Shown here piece by piece: positions 22,301-34,800 of a stretch of 64,000 bases of DNA (positions are counted from its first letter, which is position 1; every line of letters starts with the position of its first letter). Location: assembly GCF_047495875.1 (NCBI RefSeq), contig NC_092497.1:27161889-27225888 (forward strand), given 5' to 3'. Made by a program: the position numbers and the translations under genes. The notes below the pieces were generated by a model. It saw nothing but the letters and a program-made list of their open reading frames with translations. It searched no databases and was not told the DNA's origin. Source of the DNA: Pithys albifrons albifrons (taxonomy: Eukaryota > Chordata > Aves > Passeriformes > Thamnophilidae).

Positions 22301-25300
22301 TTGCACACTGATCTGTCTTTCCTTCTGCACTTCTGCTGCTATGTAGAAATGACAAGAAAATGAATATTGTTTATAGGATGCTGCTGGGGAAGGAGAAGGG
22401 AACAGGAAATTTGTGCTGCTCTGTCCTGACAGAATGCAAAAGTGGTAAAGAGTGAGAGTGAGAAGGGACATAAAGCTGGTGTGTGTGAACCAGCATTTCA
22501 CAGCATGTGCATTCAGCTGGGAGACATCTGCCTCTGTAGGAATGTCTGTAGAATGTGGCATTTTCATCTGGTTCAGTAAAAAGTAAGAGAATACATGCTT
22601 TAATTTTGCTTTAATTTAACAACATTTTGTTCTCTTGTCACCTTTACCATTTATCTCCAGGATAAGTTATTGAGAGAGTTATGCCAGTGTTTTAAATGTT
22701 ATAATTAATGGGAGGAAAGTACTGTTGTTGAAACAAGAAGTAAGCGTTTGCAAATACATAGCAAGCTTTGCCCACTAGAAGAAAAAATATGCAATATAGG
22801 TTGTGAGGTCATTGTGTGCTAGTATTATACAGATTTCTCACTACAGTATAGTGGAGGCAAAACATTGTTCTGTAAAAAAATTTTCCTCCTGATCCACCTA
22901 TAAGATTAGACACTTTCATGTTGAGTGCCAACGTATTGTGATTGGAAGAGCTTCTCTCGAAGTGCTGAATATATGCAACCGCTCCTTACTGTGGAGTTCA
23001 AATATTCATTTTCAAAATGGGAAACTGAGTAGGGAGGTATAGAGATGTCTCAGTAGAAGCCTCCACTGTTTGATCCCAGTTAAGAAGGACATGATTAAAG
23101 TGTGGAAGACCTGGGGCTCCTTGGCTATGAAGAAACAGTGAACAAACCATGTTGCCAGCAGTAAAAGAGAGAAAGGAAATCCCCTGAATACAAAACAAAG
23201 GTCTTAACAGATAGAGCAGTCATGCTGGAAATTTGGAGGCAAGCTGGCTAGGGCTGCTTCATTCTATATTTGTAAACAAGACAACACAAAAAGAATCTAG
23301 TAAGGCATAAGAAGATATCAGGCCTTGGTATAAAAAAGAAAATATACTTGCTGAATAGTAAGTATCAAAACAACAGAGAAAGAATTTGAGGATGTTTCCA
23401 GGGAAATATTCTGTGACTTATGGACTAGCAGCTCTTGTTCTCAAGCAAAGCTGGAAAACCTCATTACTTTTTTTAACTTTTATTGTATTTTCAGTATTTA
23501 CTGCATAACGGGGGACTTTTTCAAAGGATGTGATATCTTTTTAATAACTGTTTTGCCAAGTAATGATGACCTCATAGATTTAGAAAAAATAATTATTGGA
23601 AATTATTATGCTAAATATTCACATTTTTATAAGCCCTGGTTTATAACAACTTTTAAGATAGAATCAGACTATTTTGTATGTCCAAAAGGGCCTTTATTTC
23701 AGACTTTTTGCAAGCCTAGTTTTTCTTCATTTTCACTGTGAACATAATCTGATAGCAGTTATTCTCATTTTTTATTTGTTCTAAATGGTCTTCTCTCTCT
23801 TTTGTTTCTATTTGTAGTGCTTGTTTTAGCCAACAAAATGTTGTTTCAAAACCATTTGCTAGAACAGCAAAATTTAAGCAAGTATTGTAGACTTAAAGTA
23901 CAATGTAGAAATCCAATTCCATGAGTACCTGCAGAGGAAAGCTGAATGGAAAAGTTCCATATATCTAGTCAGAGCTTGGAAAGAAACAATGTGGCTTGGG
24001 AAACTGAGTCCTAAATATATTCAATGTTTGTATCCAATGGCTTGCTCGCAGCCTGTAAGATGAGGTTTGTCTTACAGAATCATTCTGAAAATATTTTCAG
24101 GCAGTGACTAAATTTTAGAAGTCCACAATTAAAAGAGACTTTTAAAACCACATTGTTAGTTAATTGTTCAGCCTGGAAACAGCAAGATCCCTGGCCATGA
24201 ATTATGCAATCTGAATATTCAAGTTTCCTTGTTGTTTCTGTTGGCTCTAGGACATTAAGGATTAGAGAAATAATATCTGTAATCTTTCATTACATCTGTC
24301 TTGGGATCATGAATTTCTAATCTGAGCTGGCATCACTGAGATAAGTCCCTTTTCCAGGTCTTAGGAAATAGGCCTTTAGTATTCACATCATAGAATCTGC
24401 AACCTTATTTAGAACTACTAAATGAAACCAAAGTTAACCTTCTATTAGTGACTGGGAGGGAAAGTCATTTTCTAGCACGTTTCAGTTGGCTGCTCGGAAG
24501 TCAGAGAAAAAAGTTTCCCTAAGCTATTCAAAAGGAATAACAGGTTTGTTATTGGTGGAGACAGCATTAGCTTATGCATGCGTTAAGCACTTACAGATCT
24601 GGTCTCTCAGGACTAGTAGAGCTAGTGCCCAAGGTGTTGTTGGAAAACAGATTGCAATTTGCTCTAAACAAACTCTTTCAGGTCTGGAACAAAACAATAA
24701 AACACAAATGAACAAGGTAGTTATGAGAGGTAGTGCTTTTTGGTCACACAAAAGAGATAAGCTTGGAGACACATTAACCTTTCCACATATTTGCCACCTT
24801 CTGATGCCACCTATTTTCCATGGGGAAACCTGGCATGTGAGGGATATCCAAAGTGAGCCCATAAAGCCTATTCTGTTTCTCACAGTCTCATGCTTCCCTG
24901 CTGTTGACAATCCTTCTTTCTTTTTCCATAAGCACACACACAAGACCCATGTCTCATTAAATCTTTTGAACAAGCAAAACCAGACTCTGTGAGCCTTGCC
25001 AGAGGGTGAAACTGCAAAAAGGTTGTTAGTTGCCTCATTTCATCATTAGAGACTCAAATTAAGTACCCACCAGTGTCTTCAGTTCCTACAGGAAGCTTTA
25101 TCTTGTACCAGGAATAAAAGCATGAACAAACTTACATGAGTAAATAGAGCAATACTGCTGTCTTAGATTATTTTCACAATTATTTAGTGCATCAGTGTAG
25201 CTGTATCAGTTCAACAGTCTACAGAAAGTGTGAATAACTTAAACAAAATCATAGAACTTAGAAGAGAATGCAAAATAAGCCAGAAATGACACAATCTGAT

Positions 25301-25444
25301 TTCAATAGGAGGCAAAAGGCAGGTTTTAACTGCAGTTGCAGACTTGAGAGTTGAAAGCTGCATCTGTGAGATGCTGCACCAGCATGGTTCTGGCTGCCTC
25401 ACAGTCTTAGGAGCCTCTTCTAGAAATCACTATGCTATTTTGTC
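19360..25444. other. No recognisable gene over about 6 kb
   Basis: Longest ORF is 168 codons (24486-24992), with a similar-length ORF on the other strand and no recognisable domain. The region has the look of non-coding host DNA. Confidence 0.5.
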
Positions 25445-26110
25445 ATGGGTTGTCCACAGCCAGCGCCACATTCACCAAAATATGGATGGCGTCACATAGA
25501 CCTCATACCACCATTTGCATTTTGATAATCCTAAGCATTTTAGATGAGTTTTCCCACTCATGTTTTATTCTAGTTGGTTACTAGCCAGTGGAGCAGGGGC
25601 AGTTGTATTTTCATGGCACGTAACATGTGTACTTTATGCCAAGCATTGAGAACCATGGGAGGGGCAAGCTACAAAAATGGAAACAGCTACTGCTAGTAGC
25701 AGCAACAGTGAAGAGATCTATGCCCAGATGTGTTACAATTGGTGTAGTGGTTTTAACTAGGCCTCAAATTAGCAGCCTCAGAGAATCTAGGTGGATTGGG
25801 AGACAGCTATCACCTGACCGGGTAACCAAGGAAATATTTCATACCAGATGACGCAAACCTAAGACAAGTGTGCAGTAGTAGGAGGTGTTCAGTTAGTTCC
25901 ATCATGGCTGAAGTAGAAGAAGGACGTGCTGCAGCTCTTCTACTGTGCTAGGCCCCTGCTCCTGCTGCTACTACTTGCATTTTGTTTGAGTTTCAGGGAA
26001 GTAGAAACATTTTGTTGTTATACTTTGTTTATTGCAAGGTGTCTTTTAGAGTGCTTATGAATCTAGAGTAATAGACTTTGTATTAACTGGGGAGTGGGAG
26101 GTTATTTCTT
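25445..26110 (+). repeat. Probable old ERVL-type LTR remnant
   Basis: Includes CACCTGACCGGGTAACCAAG then GGAAATATTTCATACCAGATG at about 25811-25850, a block I associate with avian ERVL U3 sequence. A later T-rich part resembles R/U5. Ends are not defined. Tentative. Confidence 0.4.
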
Positions 26111-27404
26111 GTTAGACATCACTTGTGTGTGTGTTATATTGTAGTTTTCTCTTAATTTTCTCTTTTCTGTATAAATACATATAGTTAGTTTCAGCATAAA
26201 CCTAGTTTGAGAGGTTTTTTCCCCCCTTCTCCCTTTTCTCAGCCAGAGGCTAACTCTGTTCTTTGGGCAGTTGGCATTTTGCCAGCTCAACCCTTAGACA
26301 ATTGGCTATATCTATGCTTGATTCCCTTGCATTTACTTCATAAAATTTTGAGATATTTTAGTAGCTACTGTTACACATTAGCATCAGCACGACCAACATA
26401 GGCTATAGCCAGCATGATGCACAGCCCAAATGTCCCTCACTGTGTCAGAGAGGTACATTACAGGCAACTGGAGAAAAACAGACTGTAGATAAATACAAAG
26501 TACTATGAAGCAAATCCAAAAATTATGGCATTGCACAGATTGATTAGCATTCCCAAACCAGATCTGTAGTTAGCCTAAAATGAGTTTGTCTTGCCATTGT
26601 ATGGGTGTGTGCTAGTTCATGACAGTAAGTTTTGCAATTGAAATGGGACTTATTCTTCATCTAGACAGCGATCCTCTAACTGCATGTCTGTTAATAACTT
26701 TGAATAATAATTTCGCTTGCAGGAGGTAAGAACGGCAATTGAAGCACAAAGCTTCTGTTTTCTCATACTTTAGTTGGTCCTGTGGGACACCTACACAGAA
26801 AAGAGTCTCTGCAGCAAACCCCAAGATAATAAAGACATCATGGGTCCACTTATTAGAACTTGCAAGTTCAAGAAGTCAGGTGTCTGGGATGTGAACTCAA
26901 TGGTTTTCATGAAAGAGTAAATAGTTTTAAAGACGAGCTAGCAAGAACCTGAAAGCTTTTCAGAATTTTATTTTCTTTAAGTTTTCTGTGGGAACCAAAC
27001 TAGAATTTGAGAAATGAGGTCTGTGTGAGAAGAGGACTATAACTAGTCACACTTAGCCTTTTTTGCCACTTTGCCCTGCGGAGCAAATGAGAGAGCATCT
27101 GGATACAATAGCCGGCACTGAGAGGCCAGCATTTGGTTTTCTTCCTCATAAATAAGAGATTACATTTAGGTTTTCAAAAGAAGATGGAAAACTATTATGC
27201 ACTATGAGTGAGGAAAGACACATGTTGAAGCAGAGTATAGTCTAGGTTGACTGTTGGATGATTTAAGGAAAACATTTAGACAAACCCATCCCTGTGGTGT
27301 AGAGTAGAACCTAAAGGAGATTTTTATTGACAGTTTCCCACAGCATTCTCTTGGAGAAACTGTTTGTTTACAGCTTGGATAGGTGTGCTCTTCTCTGGAT
27401 AAAG
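26111..27404. other. No recognisable gene
   Basis: Short ORFs only. Confidence 0.5.
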
Positions 27405-28084
27405 AATGGATGGCTGGGCGTAGAGAATGGTGGTGAATGGAGTTATATCTAGATGGCCATTGGTCCAAAGTACTGTTCTCCAGGATTCAGTACTGGGACC
27501 AGGCCTGTTTAATATCGTTATCAGTGATCTGGATAGTTAACCATCTGGATAGTCAATGATCAATCAGTTTGCAGGCAACATCAAGTTGTATAGGAGTGTT
27601 GATCTGCTTGAAGGCAGAAAAGCTCCACAGAGGAATCTGGACAGGCTGGATTGATCTGCCAAGGCCAGTGGTAAGAGGTTCAACAAGACCAGGTGACAGG
27701 TCCTGCTCTTGGGTAACAACAACACCAGGCAGCATTACAGGTTTGGGAGAGAGTGTCTGGAAAGCTGTCCAGGGGAAAAGAATCTGGGGGTGCTAGTGGA
27801 CAGAAGCTGAACATGAGCCAGAAGTATGGCCAAGAAGACCAAAGGAATCCTGGCTTGTATCAGTGTGGCCAGCAGGATCAAGGAAGTGATTGTCTCCCTT
27901 TATTCAGCACTGGTGAAGTCACACCTCAAATCCTGTGTTCAGTTTTGGGCCTCTCACAAGTACATTGAGGTGCTGGAGCATTTGCAGAGAAAGGCATCAG
28001 AGCTGGGACAGCATCTGGAGCAGCATTTATATGATAGTCCAGGAGGGATGGATGTGCTTCAAGCAGGAAGTCTTGAATGCGCAG
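27405..28084 (+). mobile_element. CR1 LINE fragment A (RT C-terminal half)
   Basis: Broken coding similarity to CR1 ORF2: a block equivalent to SVLGPGLFNIVISDL near 27490, the [12 protein letters not shown]...YSALVKSHL block at 27829-27930, and [20 protein letters not shown] at about 27935-27990. Multiple frameshifts and stops. It stops before the 3' UTR and abuts a second CR1 fragment that starts earlier in ORF2, so the two are separate insertions or a rearranged one. The junction is somewhere between 28000 and 28085. Confidence 0.8.
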
Positions 28085-29284
28085 AAACAGGCTGCCCCAA
28101 GGTGCCAAAAGACAAGCTGGTGAGGAAGATGACCAGCCTGGCTGAACAGGGAGATTTGGAAGGAAATTAGGGTAAAAAAGAGATGTTACCAATTAAGGAA
28201 AAAAGGACTGGCTACTCGTGAAGAGTTTAAGAATGTAGCTAGGCCATGTAGAAAGAAAATTAGAGACACAAAGGCACAATTTGAACTCAATCTTGACACT
28301 TCTGTTACAGATAAAAAAAAGTCTTTCTACAGATACATCAATAGCAACAGTAGGGGCAAGGAAAACCTCCATTCTTTATTGGATATGGGAGGGAACAATT
28401 ATCAAGGATGAAGAAAAGGCTGAGGTATTTAACACCTTCTTTACCTCAGTTTTCAACAGTAAGACAGGTTGTCCTGAGGATAACTGGCTTCTGGAGCTTT
28501 TAGATGAAGATAAGAAGCTGAAAAGCCCTGCTGTAATCTAGGAAGAAACAGCAACCTGCTGAGTCACTTGGATTCTCACAAGTCTATGGGATCAGATGGG
28601 ATCCATCCTAGGGTGATGAGGGAGCTGGCAGAAGAGCTCATCAAGCCTCTCTCCATCATTTACCAACAATCCTGGTTCTCTCAGGAGGTCCCAGATGATT
28701 GGAAGTTGGCAAATGTCAAGCTGGTCCACAAAAAGGGTCGGAAGGAAGACCCAGAAAACTTCAGGCCAGTCAGCCTGACCTTGGTGCTTGGCAAGGTTAT
28801 AGAGCAGATCATTCTGAGTGCAATCACACAGCATTTATAGGACAGACAAAAGATCAGACCCAGACAGCATGGATTTAGGAAGGGCAGGTCCTGTCTGACC
28901 AACCTGATCTCATTTTACGGTCTGGTGACCCACCTGGTGGATGAGGGGAAGGCTGTGGATGTGTCTATCTAGACTTCAGCAAGGCCTTTGACACTGACTC
29001 CCATAATATACTCCTGGAAAAGCTTGTAGCCCATGGCTTGGAAAGGTGTACCCTCTGCTGGGTTAGGAGCTGGCTGGAGGGTCGGGCCCAGAGAGTGCTG
29101 GTGAACAAAGCTGCATCCAGCCGGTGGCCAGTCACTAGTGGTGTCCCCCAGGGGTCAGTGTTGGGTCCAGTCCTGTTTAACATCTTTATTGATGATTTAG
29201 ATGAGGGGATTGAGTCCATCATCAGCAAATTTGCTGATGACACCAAATTGGGAGGGAGTGTCGACCTGCCAGAAGGCAGGAGGG
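28085..29284 (+). mobile_element. CR1 LINE fragment B, left part (ORF2 RT)
   Basis: Starts in the ORF2 segment [20 protein letters not shown] and continues through REKI-like basic linker, SMGSDGIHPRVMRELAEELI (about 28580), QEVPDDWKLANVKLVHKKGR (28683), FRPVSLT, HGFRKGRSCLTNLISF and [20 protein letters not shown] up to [11 protein letters not shown], the catalytic FADD. Several stops and frameshifts show it is a pseudogene. It is split from its right part by an LTR at 29285-29638. Confidence 0.9.
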
Positions 29285-29638
29285 TATAGGAATCTGAAAT
29301 CCCGCTTACAGCAAAAAGAGCTAGAAATCTTAAACAGCAAGCCCAGTTCAACAAGGCCGAGAGAAATTCCATCACCAAGAACAGAGGAGGCTTGGTGATG
29401 CTCAACTTGAAGATAAGCTGTCTCCTGCCTTAACATAAGAAAAGAGTCTAGAATGAATGTTATCAGATTGTGTTCTAATCCCCTGCTGTCTTCCCTCCAT
29501 AAATTCCTGAAATTACCATAACCCTTCCTACCTATTAGCATGTGTCTCCCTGAAACCTTTAAAAGTGGTCAAGTGTTCAATAAAGTATTCCAGTTTTCTT
29601 CCCCATAGCTGGGATCGTGTAGTTTTTTGACTGTTTCA
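29285..29638 (+). repeat. Solo LTR (ERVK-like) nested in CR1 fragment B
   Basis: The CR1 coding text breaks at GGCAGGAGGG and resumes at AGGAGGGCTCTGC, giving a 6-base duplication GGAGGG (29279-29284 and 29639-29644; up to 8 bases match if CA is counted). The inserted 354 bases end in CA, begin TA (likely decayed TG), and contain TTTAAAAG at about 29561 and AATAAAG at 29579-29585, the usual promoter and poly(A) order. Six-base duplications fit ERVK-type integrases. No internal genes, hence a solo LTR. Confidence 0.75.
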
Positions 29639-29644
29639 GGAGGG

Positions 29645-30465
29645 CTCTGCAGAAGGACCTGGACATACTGGAGAGTTAGGCTGATTCCAATGGAATGAGA
29701 TTTAACAAGGCCAAGTACTGGGTCCTGCACTGTGGCCAAAATAACCCCATGTAGTGTTACAGACTGGGGACAGAGTGGCTTGAGGCAGGCCAGATGGAAA
29801 AGGACCTGGGGGTACTAATTGACAGGAAGCTCAACATGAGCCAACAGTGTGCCCAGGTGGCCAAGAAGGCCAATGGGATCCTGTCCTGTATCAAGACTAG
29901 TGTGACCAGCAGGACGGGGGAAGTGATCCTTCCCCTGTACTCAGCGCTGGTGAGGCCACACCTTGAATATTTTGTTCAGTTCTGGGCCCCTCAGTTCAGA
30001 AAGATATTGAGGTGCTGGAGCAAGTCCAGAGAAGAGCAACGAGGCTGGTGAAGGGATCTGAACACAAGTCCTACGAAGAGAGGCTGAGGGAGCTGGGGTT
30101 GTTTAACCTAGAAAAGAGGAGGCTCAGGGGAGACCTTGTCGCTCTCTACAACTACCCGAAAAGGGACTGTACCTGAGTGGGGGTTGGTCTCTTCTCCCAG
30201 AAAACTATCGTTATGACAAGAGAGCATGATCTTACGCTCTGCCGGGGGAGGTTTAAGTTGGATGTTAGGAGGAAATTCTTTACAGAGAGGGCAATCAGGC
30301 ATTGTAATGGGCTGATCAGAGAGGTGGTTGATTCTCCATTCCTGGAGGTTTTTAAGATGAGACTGGATGTGGCACTTAGTGCCATGGTCTAGTAACTGCA
30401 GTAGTAGTGGATCGAGGGTTGGACTTCATCTCAGAGGTCTTTTCTAAGCTGGCTTATTCTATGAC
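29645..30465 (+). mobile_element. CR1 LINE fragment B, right part (ORF2 end and 3' UTR)
   Basis: Continuation of the interrupted CR1: [31 protein letters not shown] (29794), [32 protein letters not shown], then frame-broken C-terminal blocks (VGLFSQKT, RFKLDVRRKFFTERA near 30180-30300) and a 3' UTR with GGTTGGACTTCATCTCAGAG ending in TTCTATGACGCTATGA, the CR1 octamer-like tail. The element therefore reaches its natural 3' end, as usual for 5'-truncated CR1 insertions. Confidence 0.9.
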
Positions 30466-30864
30466 GCTATGAGTGGCTGAGGGATCCGGAGCTATTTAGC
30501 CTGGAGAAAAGGAGTCTCAGAGGAGATCTTAGTGCTCTCTGTAACTGAAAGAAGGCTGTAAAAAGGTGAGGATGAGTCTTTTCTCCCAAGTAACAAGGGA
30601 TAGGACAAGTGGAAATAGCCTGAAGTTGTAGCAGGGAAGGTTTATGTTTGATATTAGAAAACATTTTTTCACTGAAAGGGTGATTAAGCATTGAATCAGG
30701 CTGCCCATGGGAGAGGTTGGCCCACAGTCCCTGAAGGGATTTACAGAACCAGTAGATGTACCTCTTAGGGACACAGTTTAGTGATGGGCTTGGGAGTGCT
30801 GGGTTAATGGTTGCACTTGATGATCCTAAAGGATCTTTTCCACCTAAATTATTCTATGTTTCTT
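30466..30864 (+). mobile_element. CR1 LINE fragment C (3' end)
   Basis: A third CR1 piece directly after B. It starts in the ORF2 C-terminus (equivalent of LFSLEKRSLRGDL) and ends with GATCCTAAAGGATCTTTTCC and TTATTCTATG. It differs enough from B to be a distinct subfamily and older. Confidence 0.85.
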
Positions 30865-33800
30865 TGTTGACCTGTGAACCTGATGCCTCATGAGAGGAAG
30901 GCCTGGCCTTTGCTTTGGGTAATGGGCATTTTGTGAAGACCCAATATTGATCTTGACATCCCTCTTAACCCTCTGGGAACTCTCTGGCCTTATTCCCCCA
31001 GGTGACACTTGCCCCTGGAATACATCAGTGACACAGACTTAAGCAGCCTTCTTCCTGACTGATCAGGATGATGAGGACATGCAGTGCTCTTGACTCACTG
31101 TCTTGGTATCTGTCACCACCAGCAGAGAGTCTTGTCAAAGGTGGGAACACATTTTCCCTACCTACTTGGCTGAAATTAGGAGAAGGGTGTTTTGGGTTGT
31201 TTCTTAACTGTGCCAAGTCTGAAAAAATACTATCTAAATAAATAAATATGTAGATCTGCATAATAAACAGTAGATCACAATCTGGAACAATCTGGTTGTG
31301 CAGATGTTTGGTGTACCTGATCATATGACTTTCTCTCCGTTTTCCTCGTTCTCCAACCATTTACTTTTTCCTAACATATGTCTGGGGAGTCTTTCCTTTG
31401 CTTACACTTTTAAGCAATTTGGCACTTTAAGTGAGGCTAGTAATCTGAAGTTTGCATCATGATCTCCAATAACTGATTCCTACAGAGCATGCAGTTGTGC
31501 TTCTGTGGTGTTGGAGATTTCCCACACCTCTGGGCCCTTGGTGTGGGGCACAGCTTCTTCATATGCCTCTGTTGTATGAAAAAAATAACCTGATTTATAA
31601 CAAATTGTATTCTACATGTTTCCAATTCTTTCCACAACAAGTCACAATGATGTTCCTTCTCTTGAATAAACATACAAATGATCACTATTTTTTTCCTTTT
31701 TGCAACACAGACTTAGAAGCTCATAATTGAAACTGTAATAGTTCAAGACATTTCTGAAACTAACTATATAGAATCTTAGGAGCTCTAGAAGTTAAATGAG
31801 TTTTGCAATCTCCATTTAATTAGATTATTCCTATTGTTACAATGCATTAAAGGTACATGTTTTATGCAAGAAATAAGGGGCATGATGTTGTCCATAGAGC
31901 AACAGCACAAAGGGCTCTAAGGTCTTTGATGAGACTCCTGTGAGCCTCTGCAAAGCAGTATCCACAGTACCTCACAGGATTCAGTCTAGATTCAGTGAAG
32001 ACTGAGCTGATGCTTCAAAATGCTTTAAAATGGCAGAGAAATGTGCTTTAATATCTGGATATGCAGTAGAAAATAGCTCACGACTGCTGTCTCTCTAATA
32101 GAACTTAATCTGGGAGTCCATGAAGATGGTAGTTGAGACTTATATGCCTGGTATTAAAGTGTACTGAGAAAAAGGGGTTTTGTCATGTAGGCAAGGTAAA
32201 GTGGGGATGGGCTGAATTAAACAAGGATGTGATGGTAAATAATGTTAAAATGGTGGTCTGTGTTAATTAAAAGCAGGTGGGAAGACTTCAGCTTGATAGT
32301 CTAGTGTGAATTTATTTTCCTTCTCGGTTAATACCATTACCTCATGTTGTATTTATATAAAATACTTCATTATGATGGCAGGTGAGGACATATAGAACAG
32401 AAAAAAATAGCACATTGTAAGGGCTGTTTTCTCTTGAGAAAATATTTAGAATCTTCCCTAGAAAGCTTACCAACTGTGAGCTCACTTCCATGGGCATAAA
32501 TCCTCAGTAACACTTTTGAAATCATTGTAATTATAATGGATTTATAGTGATATAATCTGCTTTTTACAGATTATTTACCTGATAAATGCTAATGCCACCT
32601 TGGAGGTGAAAGTGGAGGGAATTTGGGATTCTACCCAAGGAATACAAAATGGAACTCCAGTGTATAAATCTGTCTTAACTTTGCAATTGTTTCCAGAGGA
32701 TAAATCCTTCCCAAGAAAATACTAGTGAAAATCTTTTCTAAATTTTATGTGTTAACAGTATAATGAAGAAAAACTCCACAGTGTTCTCAAGTTCCACCAG
32801 AGACAAATTTACCCCACACAGAATAAAAAAAAGTTTTTTATCATTTCTTCATAATTGTGATGTGGAGGATTTGAGGCACAAGCATATATACACTGCTTGC
32901 TTACCACAGTGCTGCAATGCTCTCTGTTAGGGCTGAAACAGTCCTAAGCCTCCTGATTACCTCTGATGCACAGGAGTTGTTAAATTTTGTTTTATCATAA
33001 GTTCCTGTGGCTGGCCAGAAATCAATTATCCTAAACTATTAATATGAGACCAGGGAGACTTGTAAGATTATAACAAAGCTTGTTTGATTTTGCATTCAGT
33101 TTTGTGTGTTAGTCTGAGATGTTCATGTGTTAATGAATGGCAGTATTGCTCAATCTTGTTTTAGGTCAGAATCATTACCTATGAGTAAACAATATAGAAA
33201 AGCAGGGAGGTTAAGGACAATACATTCATTCTCTACATTCCTTTCTAGAAAATTCAGAAATTATTCTAGTCAGATCAGCTGCATTATACAAAACACAATT
33301 TTATGTTTATCAATTAGTGTAATGAATCTACATTGTGGGGTTTTTTAATTGATTATCTCTAAAAATAGTTTAGGAATAAAAGACATTCTTATTTAAGAAG
33401 TGGTAGCCTGAGAGAGAGAAACGAAATGCAACTAATGTCCTCTATTTTGTCTCTTGTAGGCTCAAATAATCAGTCATTTATTAAATTAAAAATTCTCTAA
33501 GCTTAAATTTCAGCATGAAATTAATCTTGCCTAAGCATTTACAGCCTCACAGTAACAAAAGAAATAGCTAATTTTGTATCTTAAACATTTCTTTTCCTTT
33601 ACACTCACAAAAATAAAACAAGGGAGGGAGATCATCCAACTTGAGGGGGGGACCATCCAGCTCTCTCTGAAGACATATTCACAAATCATTTATTCAAGAG
33701 GCAGTTTTTTTCAAGAACTCCCTCTGTGTGTGATGGAATCACTATCATGAATAGTGACCTGCTGATAGCCTCTGGTAGAGCCCAGAACACCCACTGGGTG

Positions 33801-34800
33801 GGAAGAGGTGTGCTCAGCCATCTTACCAAACCAGCCCTGAACATGAACCCAAGTATCCCCATGCAACCACTGAAGTTGCTCCACACCTCCCATTCACAAT
33901 AGGATGCACAGGATTAGGTTTCAAATTAAACTTGCAAAGTTCCCATCAATGCTTAGAGGGAATATTCTTCTGGTTTCTATAAATTTGGAGGATTGAAATG
34001 CCAGATCTGTACTTCAAGAAGAAAACCACAAAGAACCAAGATCTCTTGCCATGCTGAAAAAGGTTAAAGAGGCGGTAGAGTTTAAAAAGGTGGTGTGCGG
34101 TGTGTTCCTTGCATTTGACATTGGGCCTAGCATTTTCCAATTTTTCTTCAGTGAGGATTACAAGTCCATTTCAAATGTGAAAACAAATAGTTGTGAAATG
34201 ACAGGGCTTTAGGAGCAGCAACAGTAAAAATCATTAGGTTTGCTAGTCAGGAATTTACATCTTCAGAAAGTACCCCTTAAGGACTGTCTTTACTGGGCAT
34301 GGTTCCTGATGTAGAAATTGTCAGTGAGTTTTTAAATGGTTTTTCCATCTCAGCAAATACTCCTGTGTAGATGCAGCTAAAGCTGTCATAACATATCCTT
34401 CTGGTATTCTGTAATATGCTTGTGTTTCTTGTTTGGCTATGACAGTGGTACTGTGCATGTGTCTGTAACAGCAAAGAAACTTCCTACATAGTAAGCATTT
34501 AGGGATCACTGATACACAAGGAGTTTGGAGCCTTGTCCCTCACCACCTTGGGTGTGAACTGTCAACCCAGTGCAGCAAGACCCCCTCTGCATCACAGCAT
34601 GCTTCAGCTTGCCTTTGCAGGACACCAGTTTCCCCCAGACCCTACTCTGGCACTAAATACAGAGCAGTCTCACTCCTCCAGTCTTGCTCATTACAGACAT
34701 CACTGTGTTCTTCTGACACTTTTCCATTAGCCTTGAAAATTTGAAAGCACCAGGGATTAGTGGTAATAAACCTATGCCTGTATTTCAGTGCAAATTGACT
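30865..34800. other. No recognisable gene over about 3.9 kb
   Basis: AT-rich sequence with short ORFs. The stretch 33640-33900, read on the minus strand, has an AATAAA and an LTR-like composition, but no ends were found. Confidence 0.45.

Noticed and set aside
24486..24992. 168-codon ORF as a host gene
   Set aside because: An ORF of similar length runs on the opposite strand, no domain is recognisable and composition is like the flanks.
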